Part shown: positions 41,834 to 50,808 of the stretch, in pieces
How positions within the stretch are numbered: the stretch's first letter is position 1
Layout: each line of letters opens with the position of its first letter
NCBI GenBank assembly: GCA_021413885.1
Contig: JAIOPM010000039.1
Coordinates: forward strand, 62,001 to 126,000
Length of the DNA stretch: 64,000 bases
Direction of reading: 5' to 3'
Source: Planctomycetota bacterium
Lineage (GTDB): Bacteria > Planctomycetota > UBA1135 > GCA-002686595
Program-made: the position numbers and the translations under genes
Notes under the pieces: model-generated
Seen by the model: the letters and a program-made list of their open reading frames with translations, nothing else
Told to the model about the DNA's origin: nothing
Database searches by the model: none

Positions 41834-42828
41834 GTCACGTCCACTTCGACGCGGAGAGTGCGCTGGAGTTCGCGCTCGCGCCGGTTTCCGATCCGCGGCG
41901 AGCGTCGCTCGCTACCTGCGTGGAATGCCGCGCGGCGCTCGAACGCGCCGAACGCGAACTCGCGACGCTGCGCCCGACGTTCGCATCGAGCGCGAGCAAC
42001 GTGCGCCTCGAACGCGTGATCGCGCGCGCTCTCGCAGCGACGACGCGCGAGGATCTCTCGTGGCGCGGCACCGCGCGCGTGTGGACGAACTTCGCGCGCA
42101 CGCGTCTGCGAAACTCCGCGTCGCTGCGTTGGCTCGCCGCCTCGGTGTGCGCGAACCTGCTGGCGCTCGGAGCGTTGGTCGCATGGTCGTTGCGTCATCG
42201 CGCCGCGTCGGACGACATCGTGCTCGACGAGCGCGCCGCGCCGCGTCTCGAGCCGCGCGAACTCGTCGAACCTCCGCGCGTCGCATCCGCGCCGCAGCCT
42301 CGTCACCCGACCGACCTCGCGGTCGAGAACGCGCTCGCCAGCGATCGCGTCAGCCTCGATCGCACGCTGCGTTCGCCGACCTTCGCGGGAACGCCGGCGG
42401 TGCGGCGCGCGGGCGAGCTGCTCGCGTGCCGCGTCGAACGTTGGCGCGGCGAGACGTGCAGCGCGCGCACGCCCGAGGTCGACGCGTCGGGCGTCGAAGC
42501 GGTGCTGTGGACCGACATCCTGCTCGACGACTTCGTGCGCGGCGAATACTCCGGCGGCGAGCTCGCAGTGTGGCTCTCGACATGCCGACGCATCGCAGCG
42601 ACCCATCGACCGGAAGCGGAGCTCGCGCGGCGCGTCGTCGCTCGCGCGGCGCGTTACGGAATCCTTGCCGACTCGACGGTCGCGGCGCGCACCGCGCCAC
42701 AAGCGCGCGCGTTGGACAAGGCCTGGTTCGATGCGCTCGCGAGCGCGGTGACCGCCGCGTCGGCGGAAGACGATCCGACGGTGAGGGCGTGGCTCGCGTG
42801 GGGTGGGCCGAAGCCGACGTCGCGCTGA
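41830..42828 (+). CDS. Single-pass membrane protein, probable anti-sigma factor
   Basis: The 332-residue protein starts by GTGA overlap with the ECF sigma gene. The cytoplasmic N-terminus has A-T-C-V-E-C-R-A-A-L-E, like the Cys pair of the ZAS zinc-binding anti-sigma fold, but the His normally four residues before the first Cys is Ser. One transmembrane helix (LRWLAASVCANLLALGALVA, about residues 97-119) precedes a soluble domain of about 200 residues with no recognised family. The anti-sigma assignment rests mainly on position. Confidence 0.6.
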   Translation: MSHVHFDAESALEFALAPVSDPRRASLATCVECRAALERAERELATLRPTFASSASNVRLERVIARALAATTREDLSWRGTARVWTNFARTRLRNSASLRWLAASVCANLLALGALVAWSLRHRAASDDIVLDERAAPRLEPRELVEPPRVASAPQPRHPTDLAVENALASDRVSLDRTLRSPTFAGTPAVRRAGELLACRVERWRGETCSARTPEVDASGVEAVLWTDILLDDFVRGEYSGGELAVWLSTCRRIAATHRPEAELARRVVARAARYGILADSTVAARTAPQARALDKAWFDALASAVTAASAEDDPTVRAWLAWGGPKPTSR

Positions 42829-42874
42829 CCCGCGCTTCGCGAACCGCGCCTGGTTCGCCCCCCCGGGCGTCGAG

Positions 42875-42880
42875 TAGGCT
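42875..42880 (+). promoter_or_regulatory. Putative leaderless -10 box (TolC-like gene)
   Basis: TAGGCT ends 9 nt before the ATG at 42890; no Shine-Dalgarno sequence lies between. Confidence 0.4.
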
Positions 42881-42889
42881 CTCGCGCCC

Positions 42890-44416
42890 ATGAATCGAGC
42901 GCTCGTCTCCGTCGCGGTTTGGCTGCTGGTGCTCCCGAGCGCGCGTCCGGCGCGGGGGCAGGCGCCCGCCGAGCCCGTTCCGGCGGCGGACACGCGTCCG
43001 GTGCTCCAACTCTCGCTCGAGGACGCCCTCGCGATCGCCCTCGAAGCCGATCTCGGCCTCGCGATCGAGGACAGCGCGGTCGACGCGGCGCGTTTCCGTT
43101 ACGCAGGCACGTGGGGCGCGTTCGACCCGGTGTTCACGGCGAACGGCGCGGTCTCCGACAGCGAGTTCGAGGCCTCGACCATCACGCAGAGCGGCGGGAC
43201 GAGCGCGATCGTGATCAACGAGACCAACAAGTCGTACGGCGCCGGCCTCGAGTTCCCGCTGACCACCGGCGGCACGCTCGCGCTCAACTTCGACAGCAAC
43301 ATCAACAGTTCGAACAGCGCCGCGCAGATCTCCGCCGATTCGACCAACGACGTCTTCACGCTGAGCTACACGCAACCGCTGTTGCGCGGTGCGTGGCGCA
43401 GCTACGCGACCAGCCGTCAACGCCAATCCGAACTCACGTGGAGCGAGGCCCGCGAACACCATCGCCGCGTGCGGCAAGAGGTGTTGCTCGGCGTGCAGAA
43501 CTCGTACTGGGACCTCGTCGCGGCGCTCGAGCAGTTGAAGGTCGCGGACGCGACGCTCGGGCTCGGTCGCGAGCAGCTCGATCAGAACCAACGACGCCTC
43601 GACGCCGGAGTCGGCACCGAGGTCGACGTGCTGCAAGCTCAAGCGAACGTCGCCGTGCGCGAACAGGAGCGTCTGCGCGCCGAAGTCGACGTGCGCGCCG
43701 CCGCCGACTTGTTGAAGGCGTCGCTCTTCGCGAACGACTACAAGCGTTGGGACGTCGAGATCGAGCCCGTGACTCCGCTGCCGACCGAATTCCCGATCAC
43801 CGTGGTGCCGTGGCAAGCCGCGCTGTCGGTCGCGCTCGACCAACGGCCCGAAGTGCGCGAGCAACGCTTCGCGATCGAACGCTCGGAGGTCGAGATCGTG
43901 CGCGCGCGCTCGGAACGCGAGCCCGCGCTCGACCTGACCTTGTCGTCGACCGCGCTCGGCTTCGATCCGGATTCCGGCGACGCGTTCCAGAGCGCGTCGA
44001 CGTGGGAGTTCCCGTCGAACCAAGCGGCGCTGTCGTTCTCGGTGCCGTTCTTCAATCGCGCCGGCAAGAACGCCGAACGCGCGGCGCGCGCCGATCTGAT
44101 CCGCGCGCATCTCGAGGCCGATCGCGTCGAGCTCCGGATCACCACCGAAGTCCGCGACGCCGTGCGCCAGGTCGAGTACCAAGCCGAGGCTGTGCGCGCG
44201 GCGGCGAAGAGCCTCGAGCTCGCGCGTCGACAACTCGAGGCGGAAGAAGCGCGCTACCGCGAAGGCTTGTCGACGACGTTCCAGGTGCTCGAGTTCCAAC
44301 AGAAGCTCGCCGAGGCGCTGTCTTCCGAGAAGCGCGCACGCGCCGACGCCGTCAAGGCTTCCGCCGCGCTGACGAAGGCACAGGGTTTGACCGAGGCGCC
44401 TCACCGCGCCAAGTGA
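42890..44416 (+). CDS. TolC-family outer membrane efflux channel
   Basis: The 508-residue protein has a signal peptide (to about residue 24) and the duplicated long coiled-coil/beta-strand pattern of outer membrane efflux proteins. LEDALAIALEADL near residue 44 and ALDQRPEVREQRFAIERSEVE near 320 are the two repeat starts; the second helical hairpin includes RRQLEAEEARYREGLSTTFQ. Such channels export drugs or proteins with an inner-membrane pump and periplasmic adaptor, neither of which is nearby. The stop overlaps the next gene (GTGA). Confidence 0.87.
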   Translation: MNRALVSVAVWLLVLPSARPARGQAPAEPVPAADTRPVLQLSLEDALAIALEADLGLAIEDSAVDAARFRYAGTWGAFDPVFTANGAVSDSEFEASTITQSGGTSAIVINETNKSYGAGLEFPLTTGGTLALNFDSNINSSNSAAQISADSTNDVFTLSYTQPLLRGAWRSYATSRQRQSELTWSEAREHHRRVRQEVLLGVQNSYWDLVAALEQLKVADATLGLGREQLDQNQRRLDAGVGTEVDVLQAQANVAVREQERLRAEVDVRAAADLLKASLFANDYKRWDVEIEPVTPLPTEFPITVVPWQAALSVALDQRPEVREQRFAIERSEVEIVRARSEREPALDLTLSSTALGFDPDSGDAFQSASTWEFPSNQAALSFSVPFFNRAGKNAERAARADLIRAHLEADRVELRITTEVRDAVRQVEYQAEAVRAAAKSLELARRQLEAEEARYREGLSTTFQVLEFQQKLAEALSSEKRARADAVKASAALTKAQGLTEAPHRAK

Positions 44417-46140
44417 CGATCCTCCGCCGCATCCGCCGAACGCTTCGGTTCCGTTCCGCACGGACGTTGTGCGCGCTCGCACTTTGTGGTGCGGCGGCGA
44501 GCTGCGGTGACGAAGCGCCCGGCCAAAGCGCTCCGAGTTCGCCGGCGACGACGTTCGACACGGCGTCCGATCCGCGGCTCGCGACGCTCTTCGCACGGTG
44601 CGAACACGACGGCTACTACGACGTCGACACGTCGGACCCTGTCGCGATCCTCGAAGAGACGTTGCTCAACGGACAACTCGATCCGCTGAAGCGCGCGCGC
44701 GTCGAACTCGCCGCGACCGGCGAACCCGGACTCGCCGTCGCGCGGCGGCTGCTCGACGACTACCTCGACGACCCGGCGGCGCAAGGTTGGGCGCGCAATG
44801 CGCTCGACGTCGTGTCGCTGTCGAAGGAGCCGGCGGCGCACGAGCTGGTGCTGCGCGCGCTCGACGCGCCGAGCGAAGAGATCCGCGTCATCGCGTTGCG
44901 CATGATGCACGCGCGCGGCACGACGGAAGCGCCCGAGCAGGGCCGCGGTCAGGCGAGCGACTTCGACCGCGTGCTCGCGGTGCTCGAGCACCCGACCGCG
45001 ACGACCGTGCGCGATGCCGCGTTGGTGCTGCACGATCTCGATGCCGCGCGCGCCGAAGCGACGTACCGCGCCTGGATCGATGCGAGCGTGATGTCCGGGC
45101 TGTGGCAGGACGTCGCGCCGCTGTTCGCCGCGTCGAGCGAGCCCGAGACGCTCGCATGGTGCCGCGTGCACTACCGCGACGCGCGGCCGATCGACTCTTT
45201 CTACTTCGCGGCGGGGGCGGCGCGCGCGGGCGACGCGGAAGCGCTCGAGTTCCTGCGCGGCGCCGCGAACGGCGACGATCCGCAACGTCGGACACTCGCG
45301 GTGTCCGCGTTCGCGGCGGCGAAGCTCGTCGACGAGTTGGAGCGCGTGCTCGCGACGGAGACGCGCTGCGATCTGCGCTCGATCGCGTTGCGCGAAGTCG
45401 CGCTCGCTCCCGACACCGCGGGCCGGCGCGGCGTGTTGCAGCAAGCGACCTCCGACGCATGCGACGAAGCGCGCTACGTCTCGCTCGAAGCGCTGTGCGC
45501 GCGCGGCGACGAACGCGGCATCGATCGCGCGCTCGGGCTGCTCGACGCGCAGAACGCGGGCGATCTCGACCTCGGCATGCGCACCTTGCGCCGCGCGCTC
45601 GGCAGCGACACGGCGCTCGCCGAGCGCGTGCTCGTTCGTTTGCTCGACCGCCACGCGCGCGAGGCGCAACGGCCGCCGAGCGAGCGCGCGCAGTTGCTCC
45701 AATCGATCGGCCAAGTGCCGCTCGCGAAGGCGACGCGCTTCCTGCTCGACCTCGCGAACCGCGAGACCGCGCGCATCCAGACGTTCGAGCCGCACCGTTG
45801 GCTCTGCCTCCAAGCCGCGAACACCGGAGCCGCGGGCACCGCGGAGTTCGTCGCCGAGCTCGCTCGCGAGCGCGCGCCCGTGCGACGCATCGATTTGCTC
45901 GAGGGGCTCTCCGCGCCCGGCGGCGAGGCGCCGCGCGGCGCGTTGCTCGAACTCGTCCAAGGCGAGGCGCTCGCTCCGCACGAGATCGTGTACGTCGCGG
46001 ACCGCCTGGTCACGCTTGGTCCGGTCGCGCGCATCGCTCCGGTGTTGAAGCGCGTCACGCTGCGCGTCGAGGAACCGGCGGCGCGCCGCGCATTGCAGTG
46101 CTTGCTGTGGCGCAGCTACCCGTCGAAGAAGCGCGGCTGA
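44413..46140 (+). CDS. HEAT-like repeat lipoprotein
   Basis: The 575-residue protein starts at a GTG overlapping the channel gene stop. It has an Arg-rich n-region and a lipobox CGAAASC. The rest is all-helical with repeating pairs of about 30-35 residues (for example EEIRVIALRMMHARG, PQRRTLAVSAFAAAKLVDEL, CDLRSIALREVALAPD), typical of HEAT/Armadillo arrays that bind proteins. Coupling to a TolC-like gene suggests a common periplasmic role. It ends 3 bp from the convergent gene. Confidence 0.7.
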   Translation: MTILRRIRRTLRFRSARTLCALALCGAAASCGDEAPGQSAPSSPATTFDTASDPRLATLFARCEHDGYYDVDTSDPVAILEETLLNGQLDPLKRARVELAATGEPGLAVARRLLDDYLDDPAAQGWARNALDVVSLSKEPAAHELVLRALDAPSEEIRVIALRMMHARGTTEAPEQGRGQASDFDRVLAVLEHPTATTVRDAALVLHDLDAARAEATYRAWIDASVMSGLWQDVAPLFAASSEPETLAWCRVHYRDARPIDSFYFAAGAARAGDAEALEFLRGAANGDDPQRRTLAVSAFAAAKLVDELERVLATETRCDLRSIALREVALAPDTAGRRGVLQQATSDACDEARYVSLEALCARGDERGIDRALGLLDAQNAGDLDLGMRTLRRALGSDTALAERVLVRLLDRHAREAQRPPSERAQLLQSIGQVPLAKATRFLLDLANRETARIQTFEPHRWLCLQAANTGAAGTAEFVAELARERAPVRRIDLLEGLSAPGGEAPRGALLELVQGEALAPHEIVYVADRLVTLGPVARIAPVLKRVTLRVEEPAARRALQCLLWRSYPSKKRG

Positions 46141-46143
46141 GCG

Positions 46144-46659
46144 CTATTCCTCGCCGCGCGCCTCGCGCCAACCGGCGGCGGCGTCGAGCTCGCTGACGTT
46201 CGGCGCGCCGCGGACGCCTGAGTACCGCGCGCCGTCGTTCGGGTGCACGACCAACGCCGCGCCCGCGACGTCGACGAACGCGCGCGTCCCGGTGCGACCC
46301 GCGCGCCACGGCCACGCGCGCACCGCCCAACGTCGATCCGCGCCGACGGTGACGTCGAAGAGGTAGCCGTGGCGGCGCAACAGCCGTCCGTCCTCGAGGT
46401 ACTCGCCGTCGGTGGTCCATTGCGCGAGCGAACCGTCGGCGCGCACGAGTTCCTCGACCTGGCGCGGCGTCTCGGCGGCGTGCACTTCGAGCGTCGCGGC
46501 AAGGCGCGAGAGCAACGCGCGCGCGTCGCTCTCGTTCTCGCGCAACGCGAACTCGCGCAGCCGCGGCAGTGAGATCACGACGACGACGGCGGCGATCGCG
46601 ACCAACGTCAAGTAGCGTCTCCACGAAGGCGAGGGGCGCGGAGTCAGGGCGGCGGACAT
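46144..46659 (-). CDS. Pseudopilin-like single-pass membrane protein
   Basis: The 171-residue protein has a transmembrane helix at about 16-34 running into a long amphipathic helix (RLREFALRENESDARALLSR), as in type IV pilin-like proteins. It lacks a clear prepilin peptidase site (no Gly before a Phe/Met plus Glu5). The C-terminal domain has beta-rich motifs R-R-H-G-Y-L-F-D-V and A-W-P-W-R-A-G-R-T-G. Function unknown. It is divergent from the nucleotidyltransferase at 46700, with 40 bp between. Confidence 0.6.
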   Translation of the reverse strand: MSAALTPRPSPSWRRYLTLVAIAAVVVVISLPRLREFALRENESDARALLSRLAATLEVHAAETPRQVEELVRADGSLAQWTTDGEYLEDGRLLRRHGYLFDVTVGADRRWAVRAWPWRAGRTGTRAFVDVAGAALVVHPNDGARYSGVRGAPNVSELDAAAGWREARGEE

Positions 46660-46686
46660 CGAACGCGATTGTGGAGAGCGCTGTGC

Positions 46687-46692
46687 TACGCT
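46687..46692 (+). promoter_or_regulatory. Putative leaderless -10 box (CCA/PAP gene)
   Basis: TACGCT ends 7 nt before the ATG at 46700; no Shine-Dalgarno sequence. Confidence 0.4.
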
Positions 46693-46699
46693 TCAAGCG

Positions 46700-47995
46700 A
46701 TGCGTCGTCCTTCGATCGCGCACGTCGAGAGTCATCTCGCGTCGGTCGTGCGCACGGTCGCCTTGAAGTTGGCGAGCGCGGGTCAGCGTGCGTGGGTCGT
46801 AGGCGGTTCGACGCGCGACCTGGCGCTCGGCCGCGAGCCGAAGGACGTCGACATGACGTCCGCCGCGACGCCCGAGGAGGTCGAGCCGCTGTTCGCCCAC
46901 GTCGTGCCGCTCGGGCGCGCGTTCGGCACGCTCCAGCTCCTGGTCGACGGCGTCACGATCGAGCACACGACCTTCCGCACCGAGACCGACTACTCCGATT
47001 CGCGCCGGCCGACTTCGGTGCGCTTCGGGCGTTCGCTGGAGGAGGACGCGGCGCGCCGCGACTTCACCTGCAACGCGCTCTACCTCGATCCGCTCACCGA
47101 CGAACTCGCCGACCCGACCGGCGGGCTCAGCGATCTCGAGCGCGGGATCCTGCGCACGGTGGGGGAGCCCGGCGCGCGCTTCCGCGAGGACGGCCTGCGG
47201 CTGGTGCGCATGGCGCGCTTCGCGGCGGCGTTCGGCCTCGAGATCGAGCCGGCGACGTGGGCCGCGGCGCGGGCTTCGACTGCGGCGTTGGTCGGCGTCA
47301 GCGTCGAGCGCGCGCTCGCCGAGTTCGAGCGCATGTTCGGCGCGGCCGGCGCGGCGCGGGCGCTCGCGTTGCTCGACGCGGCGGGACTGCTCGAGCCGTT
47401 GATGCCGGGGCAAAGTGCGCTTCACCCGAACGTCCTTGCCGCGAGCGAAGCCCAGCGCCTACGGCTCGCCGCGTTGGCGGCGCTCGAACCGGCAGTCGGT
47501 GTCGCGGTCGGCTTCGCCGTCTTGCTCGATCCCGATCCGCAGGGGTCCGACGAAGCAACCGGAACAGCGGAGGCGTTGTTGGAGCGCTTGCGCCCGTCGC
47601 GCGAACTGCGGCGCGCGGTCGCGGCGTTGTGGCGCGTGCGGCGCGAGCTCGAGAGCGTGCTCGCGACTCCGAGCGTTCCGCGGTCGCGTTCGATCCGCCT
47701 CGCGCGCGACGAAGCGTTCGAGGACGGCGCGCGGATCGCGGCTGCGTTCCGACATGCCCTCGGGAAAGACGGCGCGCCGATCGCGAGCCTCGTGCAATGG
47801 AAGCGCGGACTGCGAGCCGACGAGTTGCATCCGGCTCCGCTGCTCGCGCCCGAGGATCTGACGAACGCCGGCGTGCCGCGTGACGCGCGTTTCGGTGCGA
47901 CGCTCGCGGCGCTCGAGACCGAGCAACTCGACGGACGTCTCGCGGCGCGAGAAGATGCGCTCGCGTGGCTCGCGAGCCGAGTCCGCTCGCTCTAG
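46700..47995 (+). CDS. CCA-adding/poly(A)-polymerase family nucleotidyltransferase
   Basis: Class II members add CCA (or only CC or A) to tRNA 3' ends, or poly(A) to RNA. The 431-residue protein has the active-site loop VVGGSTRDLALGREPKDVDM (33-52; Asp-x-Asp), LGRAFGTLQLLVDGVTIEHTTFRTE (with an acidic third ligand region), EEDAARRDFTCNAL near residue 115 and GLRLVRMARFAAAFG near 170. Motifs alone do not tell which nucleotides it adds. Its TAG stop shares CTAG with the convergent ubiA-type gene. Confidence 0.88.
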   Translation: MRRPSIAHVESHLASVVRTVALKLASAGQRAWVVGGSTRDLALGREPKDVDMTSAATPEEVEPLFAHVVPLGRAFGTLQLLVDGVTIEHTTFRTETDYSDSRRPTSVRFGRSLEEDAARRDFTCNALYLDPLTDELADPTGGLSDLERGILRTVGEPGARFREDGLRLVRMARFAAAFGLEIEPATWAAARASTAALVGVSVERALAEFERMFGAAGAARALALLDAAGLLEPLMPGQSALHPNVLAASEAQRLRLAALAALEPAVGVAVGFAVLLDPDPQGSDEATGTAEALLERLRPSRELRRAVAALWRVRRELESVLATPSVPRSRSIRLARDEAFEDGARIAAAFRHALGKDGAPIASLVQWKRGLRADELHPAPLLAPEDLTNAGVPRDARFGATLAALETEQLDGRLAAREDALAWLASRVRSL

Positions 47996-48978
47996 GACGG
48001 CGGAAACACGCGCCGCAACGCGAACGCGATCGGATAGCCGCAGAGGATCGCTCCGCCGACGATCAGGCCGTCGAGCGAACCGCGCGCGATGGAGGCCGCC
48101 GCGGTGAAGACCAGCAAGCGTCGCAGCAGCATGCCCGTCGCGGCCATCGCGAGCGGGCGCGTCCAATCGCGCGTTCCGAATGCCAGCTTCAGCGGACCGA
48201 TCGCCGCGAATACGATCAGCCCGACGGCGAGCGTCTTCGCCTGGCCGATCGCCATCGGCCAATGCCGCACCCAGGTCTCGTCGAGGAAGATGTCCGATGG
48301 AAACGTGCCGGTATCCTCGATCGGAATCGGGAGGACAGGGATGAGAGCCATCACGAGCAGCCCGAATCGAATCCACGTCGCCGGCCGTCGCCCGAGAGGC
48401 TCGTCGCTGTCTTCCAAACGTCCGACTCGCGAAACACAGAACACGTAGGCGCCGTACGCCAACGGCAATACGGCGAGCGTCGGTTGCCACGGCATGCGCG
48501 TGCCGGCGTAGCTCGTTCCGTGCAACACGCCGAGCGCGACACCGGCGCCGAGGTTGCCCGCGCGACACGCTCCGAGCAGCAGCGGCCCGAGCCACGGCCC
48601 GCGACCGAACAGGTCGTAGGCGGCCGCGCACACGGCGACGCACGCCATCACGAGGCCGCACCGCGGATCGACTTGGTAGGCGAGGATCGGACCGAGCAAC
48701 AGCAGGCCGAACGCGACGGTCGCAGCCGCGCGCTTGTCGATGGCGCCGCTCGGCAGCGGACGTTCCGGTCGACGCGTCGCGTCCTCGTCGTGATCGGCCC
48801 AATCGTTGAGCACCATCCCGCCGTGGTAGAGGCACAGAGACGCGGCCATCAGGAGCCACAGCTCGCGCTTCGCGAAGTCGAAGCCGCCTTGCGCCCACAC
48901 CGCTCCCGCCGCGATGTCGGCGAGCGCCGTCGGCAGGAGCGACAGCCGCAGCAGTCGTCCCCACGCGACGCGGTTCAC
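47992..48978 (-). CDS. UbiA-family prenyltransferase (EboC-like subgroup)
   Basis: The 328-residue polytopic protein has about eight or nine hydrophobic segments and the first UbiA motif NDxxDxxxD as N-D-W-A-D-H-D-E-D in LNDWADHDEDATRRPERPLPSG. The second Asp motif is weak (G-R-L-E-D-S-D). The sequence CRAGNLGAGVALG and CVSRVGRLED recalls the EboC subgroup rather than menaquinone MenA, but this is from memory. It starts by GTGA overlap with rseP and ends on a CTAG shared with the CCA/PAP gene. Confidence 0.75.
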   Translation of the reverse strand: MNRVAWGRLLRLSLLPTALADIAAGAVWAQGGFDFAKRELWLLMAASLCLYHGGMVLNDWADHDEDATRRPERPLPSGAIDKRAAATVAFGLLLLGPILAYQVDPRCGLVMACVAVCAAAYDLFGRGPWLGPLLLGACRAGNLGAGVALGVLHGTSYAGTRMPWQPTLAVLPLAYGAYVFCVSRVGRLEDSDEPLGRRPATWIRFGLLVMALIPVLPIPIEDTGTFPSDIFLDETWVRHWPMAIGQAKTLAVGLIVFAAIGPLKLAFGTRDWTRPLAMAATGMLLRRLLVFTAAASIARGSLDGLIVGGAILCGYPIAFALRRVFPPS

Positions 48979-50795
48979 GTCTTGAAGACCCAGCGCATCA
49001 GATCGTTGTAGGTGACGTAGATCATCAAGCTGACGATCAACACCAAGCCGACGATCTGGCTGTAGCCCTGGATGCGTTCGCTCACGGGCGAACCCTTGAC
49101 GCGCTCGACCAACAAGAAAAAGAGGTGGCCGCCGTCGAGCACCGGGATCGGCAACACGTTGAGGAACGCGAGGTTCAGGCTCAACATGCAGAGGAAGAAG
49201 AAGAGCTTCGCGAGGCCTTCGCTCGAGAAGCTGTACGACACCTGGCTGATCATGATGATCCCGCCGATGTTCTTGCTCGACACGTCGCCGCGCGCGATGC
49301 GCGTCAACGTGCGCCACGCGTCGACCAGGGACTGCCACGAGCTGTCGAAGCCGGTCTTCAGCGCCGCGACGAGACTCGGCGCTCGATAGACGTAGTTGTC
49401 GTCGCGCAGATCGAAGCCCCAGTACGGCGGGCTCCACGCACCGGGCGCGATCGAGAGCGTCTTGAACTCGCGGCCGCCGTCGGCGGCGGGGCGATCGACG
49501 GTGAAGCGCAACGGCACGTTGCGTTTCGCCGCGTCCTTGGTGATCTCGTAGAGCGCGTTCCAAGTTCCGACTTCGACGTCGTCGAGGCGCACCAGGCGAT
49601 CGCCGTCGCGCAGGCCGGCGTCCGCCGCGGGCGAGCCCGACGACAACACGAGTTCGGTGCTCTCGCGGTCGTGGTCGAGCGCGAGATCGTCGGCGAGCGC
49701 GAGAGAGCGCGCGCGATCGAGCGTCGGGAGTTTGAGCTCGAGCTGTCGCCCTTGGCGCGCGACGACGCAAATCGCTCCCGGCTCCGCCACGAGCAACGCG
49801 GTTTCGAGATCGCCCGCGCGCAGGATCGGCCGGCCGCCGATCGACACGATGCGATCGTCCTTCGCGATCCCGAGCTCGGCGAGGTCCTGGTTCGCGCGCA
49901 GGTCGCTGACCCAATTGCGCGGCGCGGTGATGCCGAAGATGCGCGTGCCTTCGACGACCTTGCTCGCGGGTTCGACGGTGACGCGACGGCGCACGCCTTC
50001 GTTTTCGACCTCGAGCTCGAGCGGCCGTCCGTCGTCGAGCGCGAAGGCGAGCTGGCGCGTCGGCGACACGCCGTCGACGCCACCGACCACGCGCACCAAC
50101 CGGTCGCCGGCTTTCAAACCCGCCTTCGCGGCCGGGCCTTCGGCGTCGACCGTCAACACGAGCTCCGGATCCACGCCCGGCACGATCTCGATCGAGAGGA
50201 AACCGTGTTCCTCGAGGTAGTGCGGCGTGAGGCGCACTTCGCGCGGCGTCGTCGCGCCGGGATCGAGGACGGTGAGCCGCACCTCGTTGCGATCGCCGAG
50301 CGCGACCTCGTTGCCGATGAACATGAAGCTGATCACCGGCTCGCCGTTGACGGCGAGTACACGCGTGCCCGGAAGGAGTCGCGCGTGCCACGCCGGTCCG
50401 CCGGGAACCGCTTCGCCGATCAGCGGCGCGCTGAACGGCACGCCGTAGAACAGCACGATCGGGAAGACGACGAGCCCGAAGACGACGTTCATCAGCACGC
50501 CGCCGGAGAAGATGAAGAAGCGCTGGCCGACCGATTTCGCGCGCAGGTCGTCGGGCTGGATCGGTCCGCCGGCGTTCTCCTCGCCGGCCATCTTCACGTA
50601 GCCGCCGAGCGGCACCGCCGCGATCTGGTAGAGCGTCGAGCCGCGGCGCCAACCGAAGAGGCGCGGGCCGAAGCCGAGGCTGAAGCACTCGACGCGGACC
50701 TTGCACCACCGCGCGGCGATGAAGTGGCCGAGCTCGTGAACGAAGATGACGAGCCCGATGCCGACGGCGACCTGAATCCAACGCAACGCGTCCAA
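48975..50795 (-). CDS. rseP: Site-2 zinc metalloprotease RseP with extra PDZ domains
   Basis: RseP cuts anti-sigma factors and signal peptides within the inner membrane. The 606-residue protein (E. coli: 450) has HELGH at 20-24, the first membrane helix, and the C-terminal NVLPIPVLDGGH with the third zinc ligand. Between them I count four PDZ-like segments (near residues 120, 195, 275 and 370; GxxAxxAGLxxGDRL pattern clear in two), instead of two. The TTG start follows AAGGA by 4 nt. It lies 13 bp after dxr, as in many bacteria. Confidence 0.92.
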   Translation of the reverse strand: MDALRWIQVAVGIGLVIFVHELGHFIAARWCKVRVECFSLGFGPRLFGWRRGSTLYQIAAVPLGGYVKMAGEENAGGPIQPDDLRAKSVGQRFFIFSGGVLMNVVFGLVVFPIVLFYGVPFSAPLIGEAVPGGPAWHARLLPGTRVLAVNGEPVISFMFIGNEVALGDRNEVRLTVLDPGATTPREVRLTPHYLEEHGFLSIEIVPGVDPELVLTVDAEGPAAKAGLKAGDRLVRVVGGVDGVSPTRQLAFALDDGRPLELEVENEGVRRRVTVEPASKVVEGTRIFGITAPRNWVSDLRANQDLAELGIAKDDRIVSIGGRPILRAGDLETALLVAEPGAICVVARQGRQLELKLPTLDRARSLALADDLALDHDRESTELVLSSGSPAADAGLRDGDRLVRLDDVEVGTWNALYEITKDAAKRNVPLRFTVDRPAADGGREFKTLSIAPGAWSPPYWGFDLRDDNYVYRAPSLVAALKTGFDSSWQSLVDAWRTLTRIARGDVSSKNIGGIIMISQVSYSFSSEGLAKLFFFLCMLSLNLAFLNVLPIPVLDGGHLFFLLVERVKGSPVSERIQGYSQIVGLVLIVSLMIYVTYNDLMRWVFKT

Positions 50796-50808
50796 GGTGT
50801 CCTTCTTC

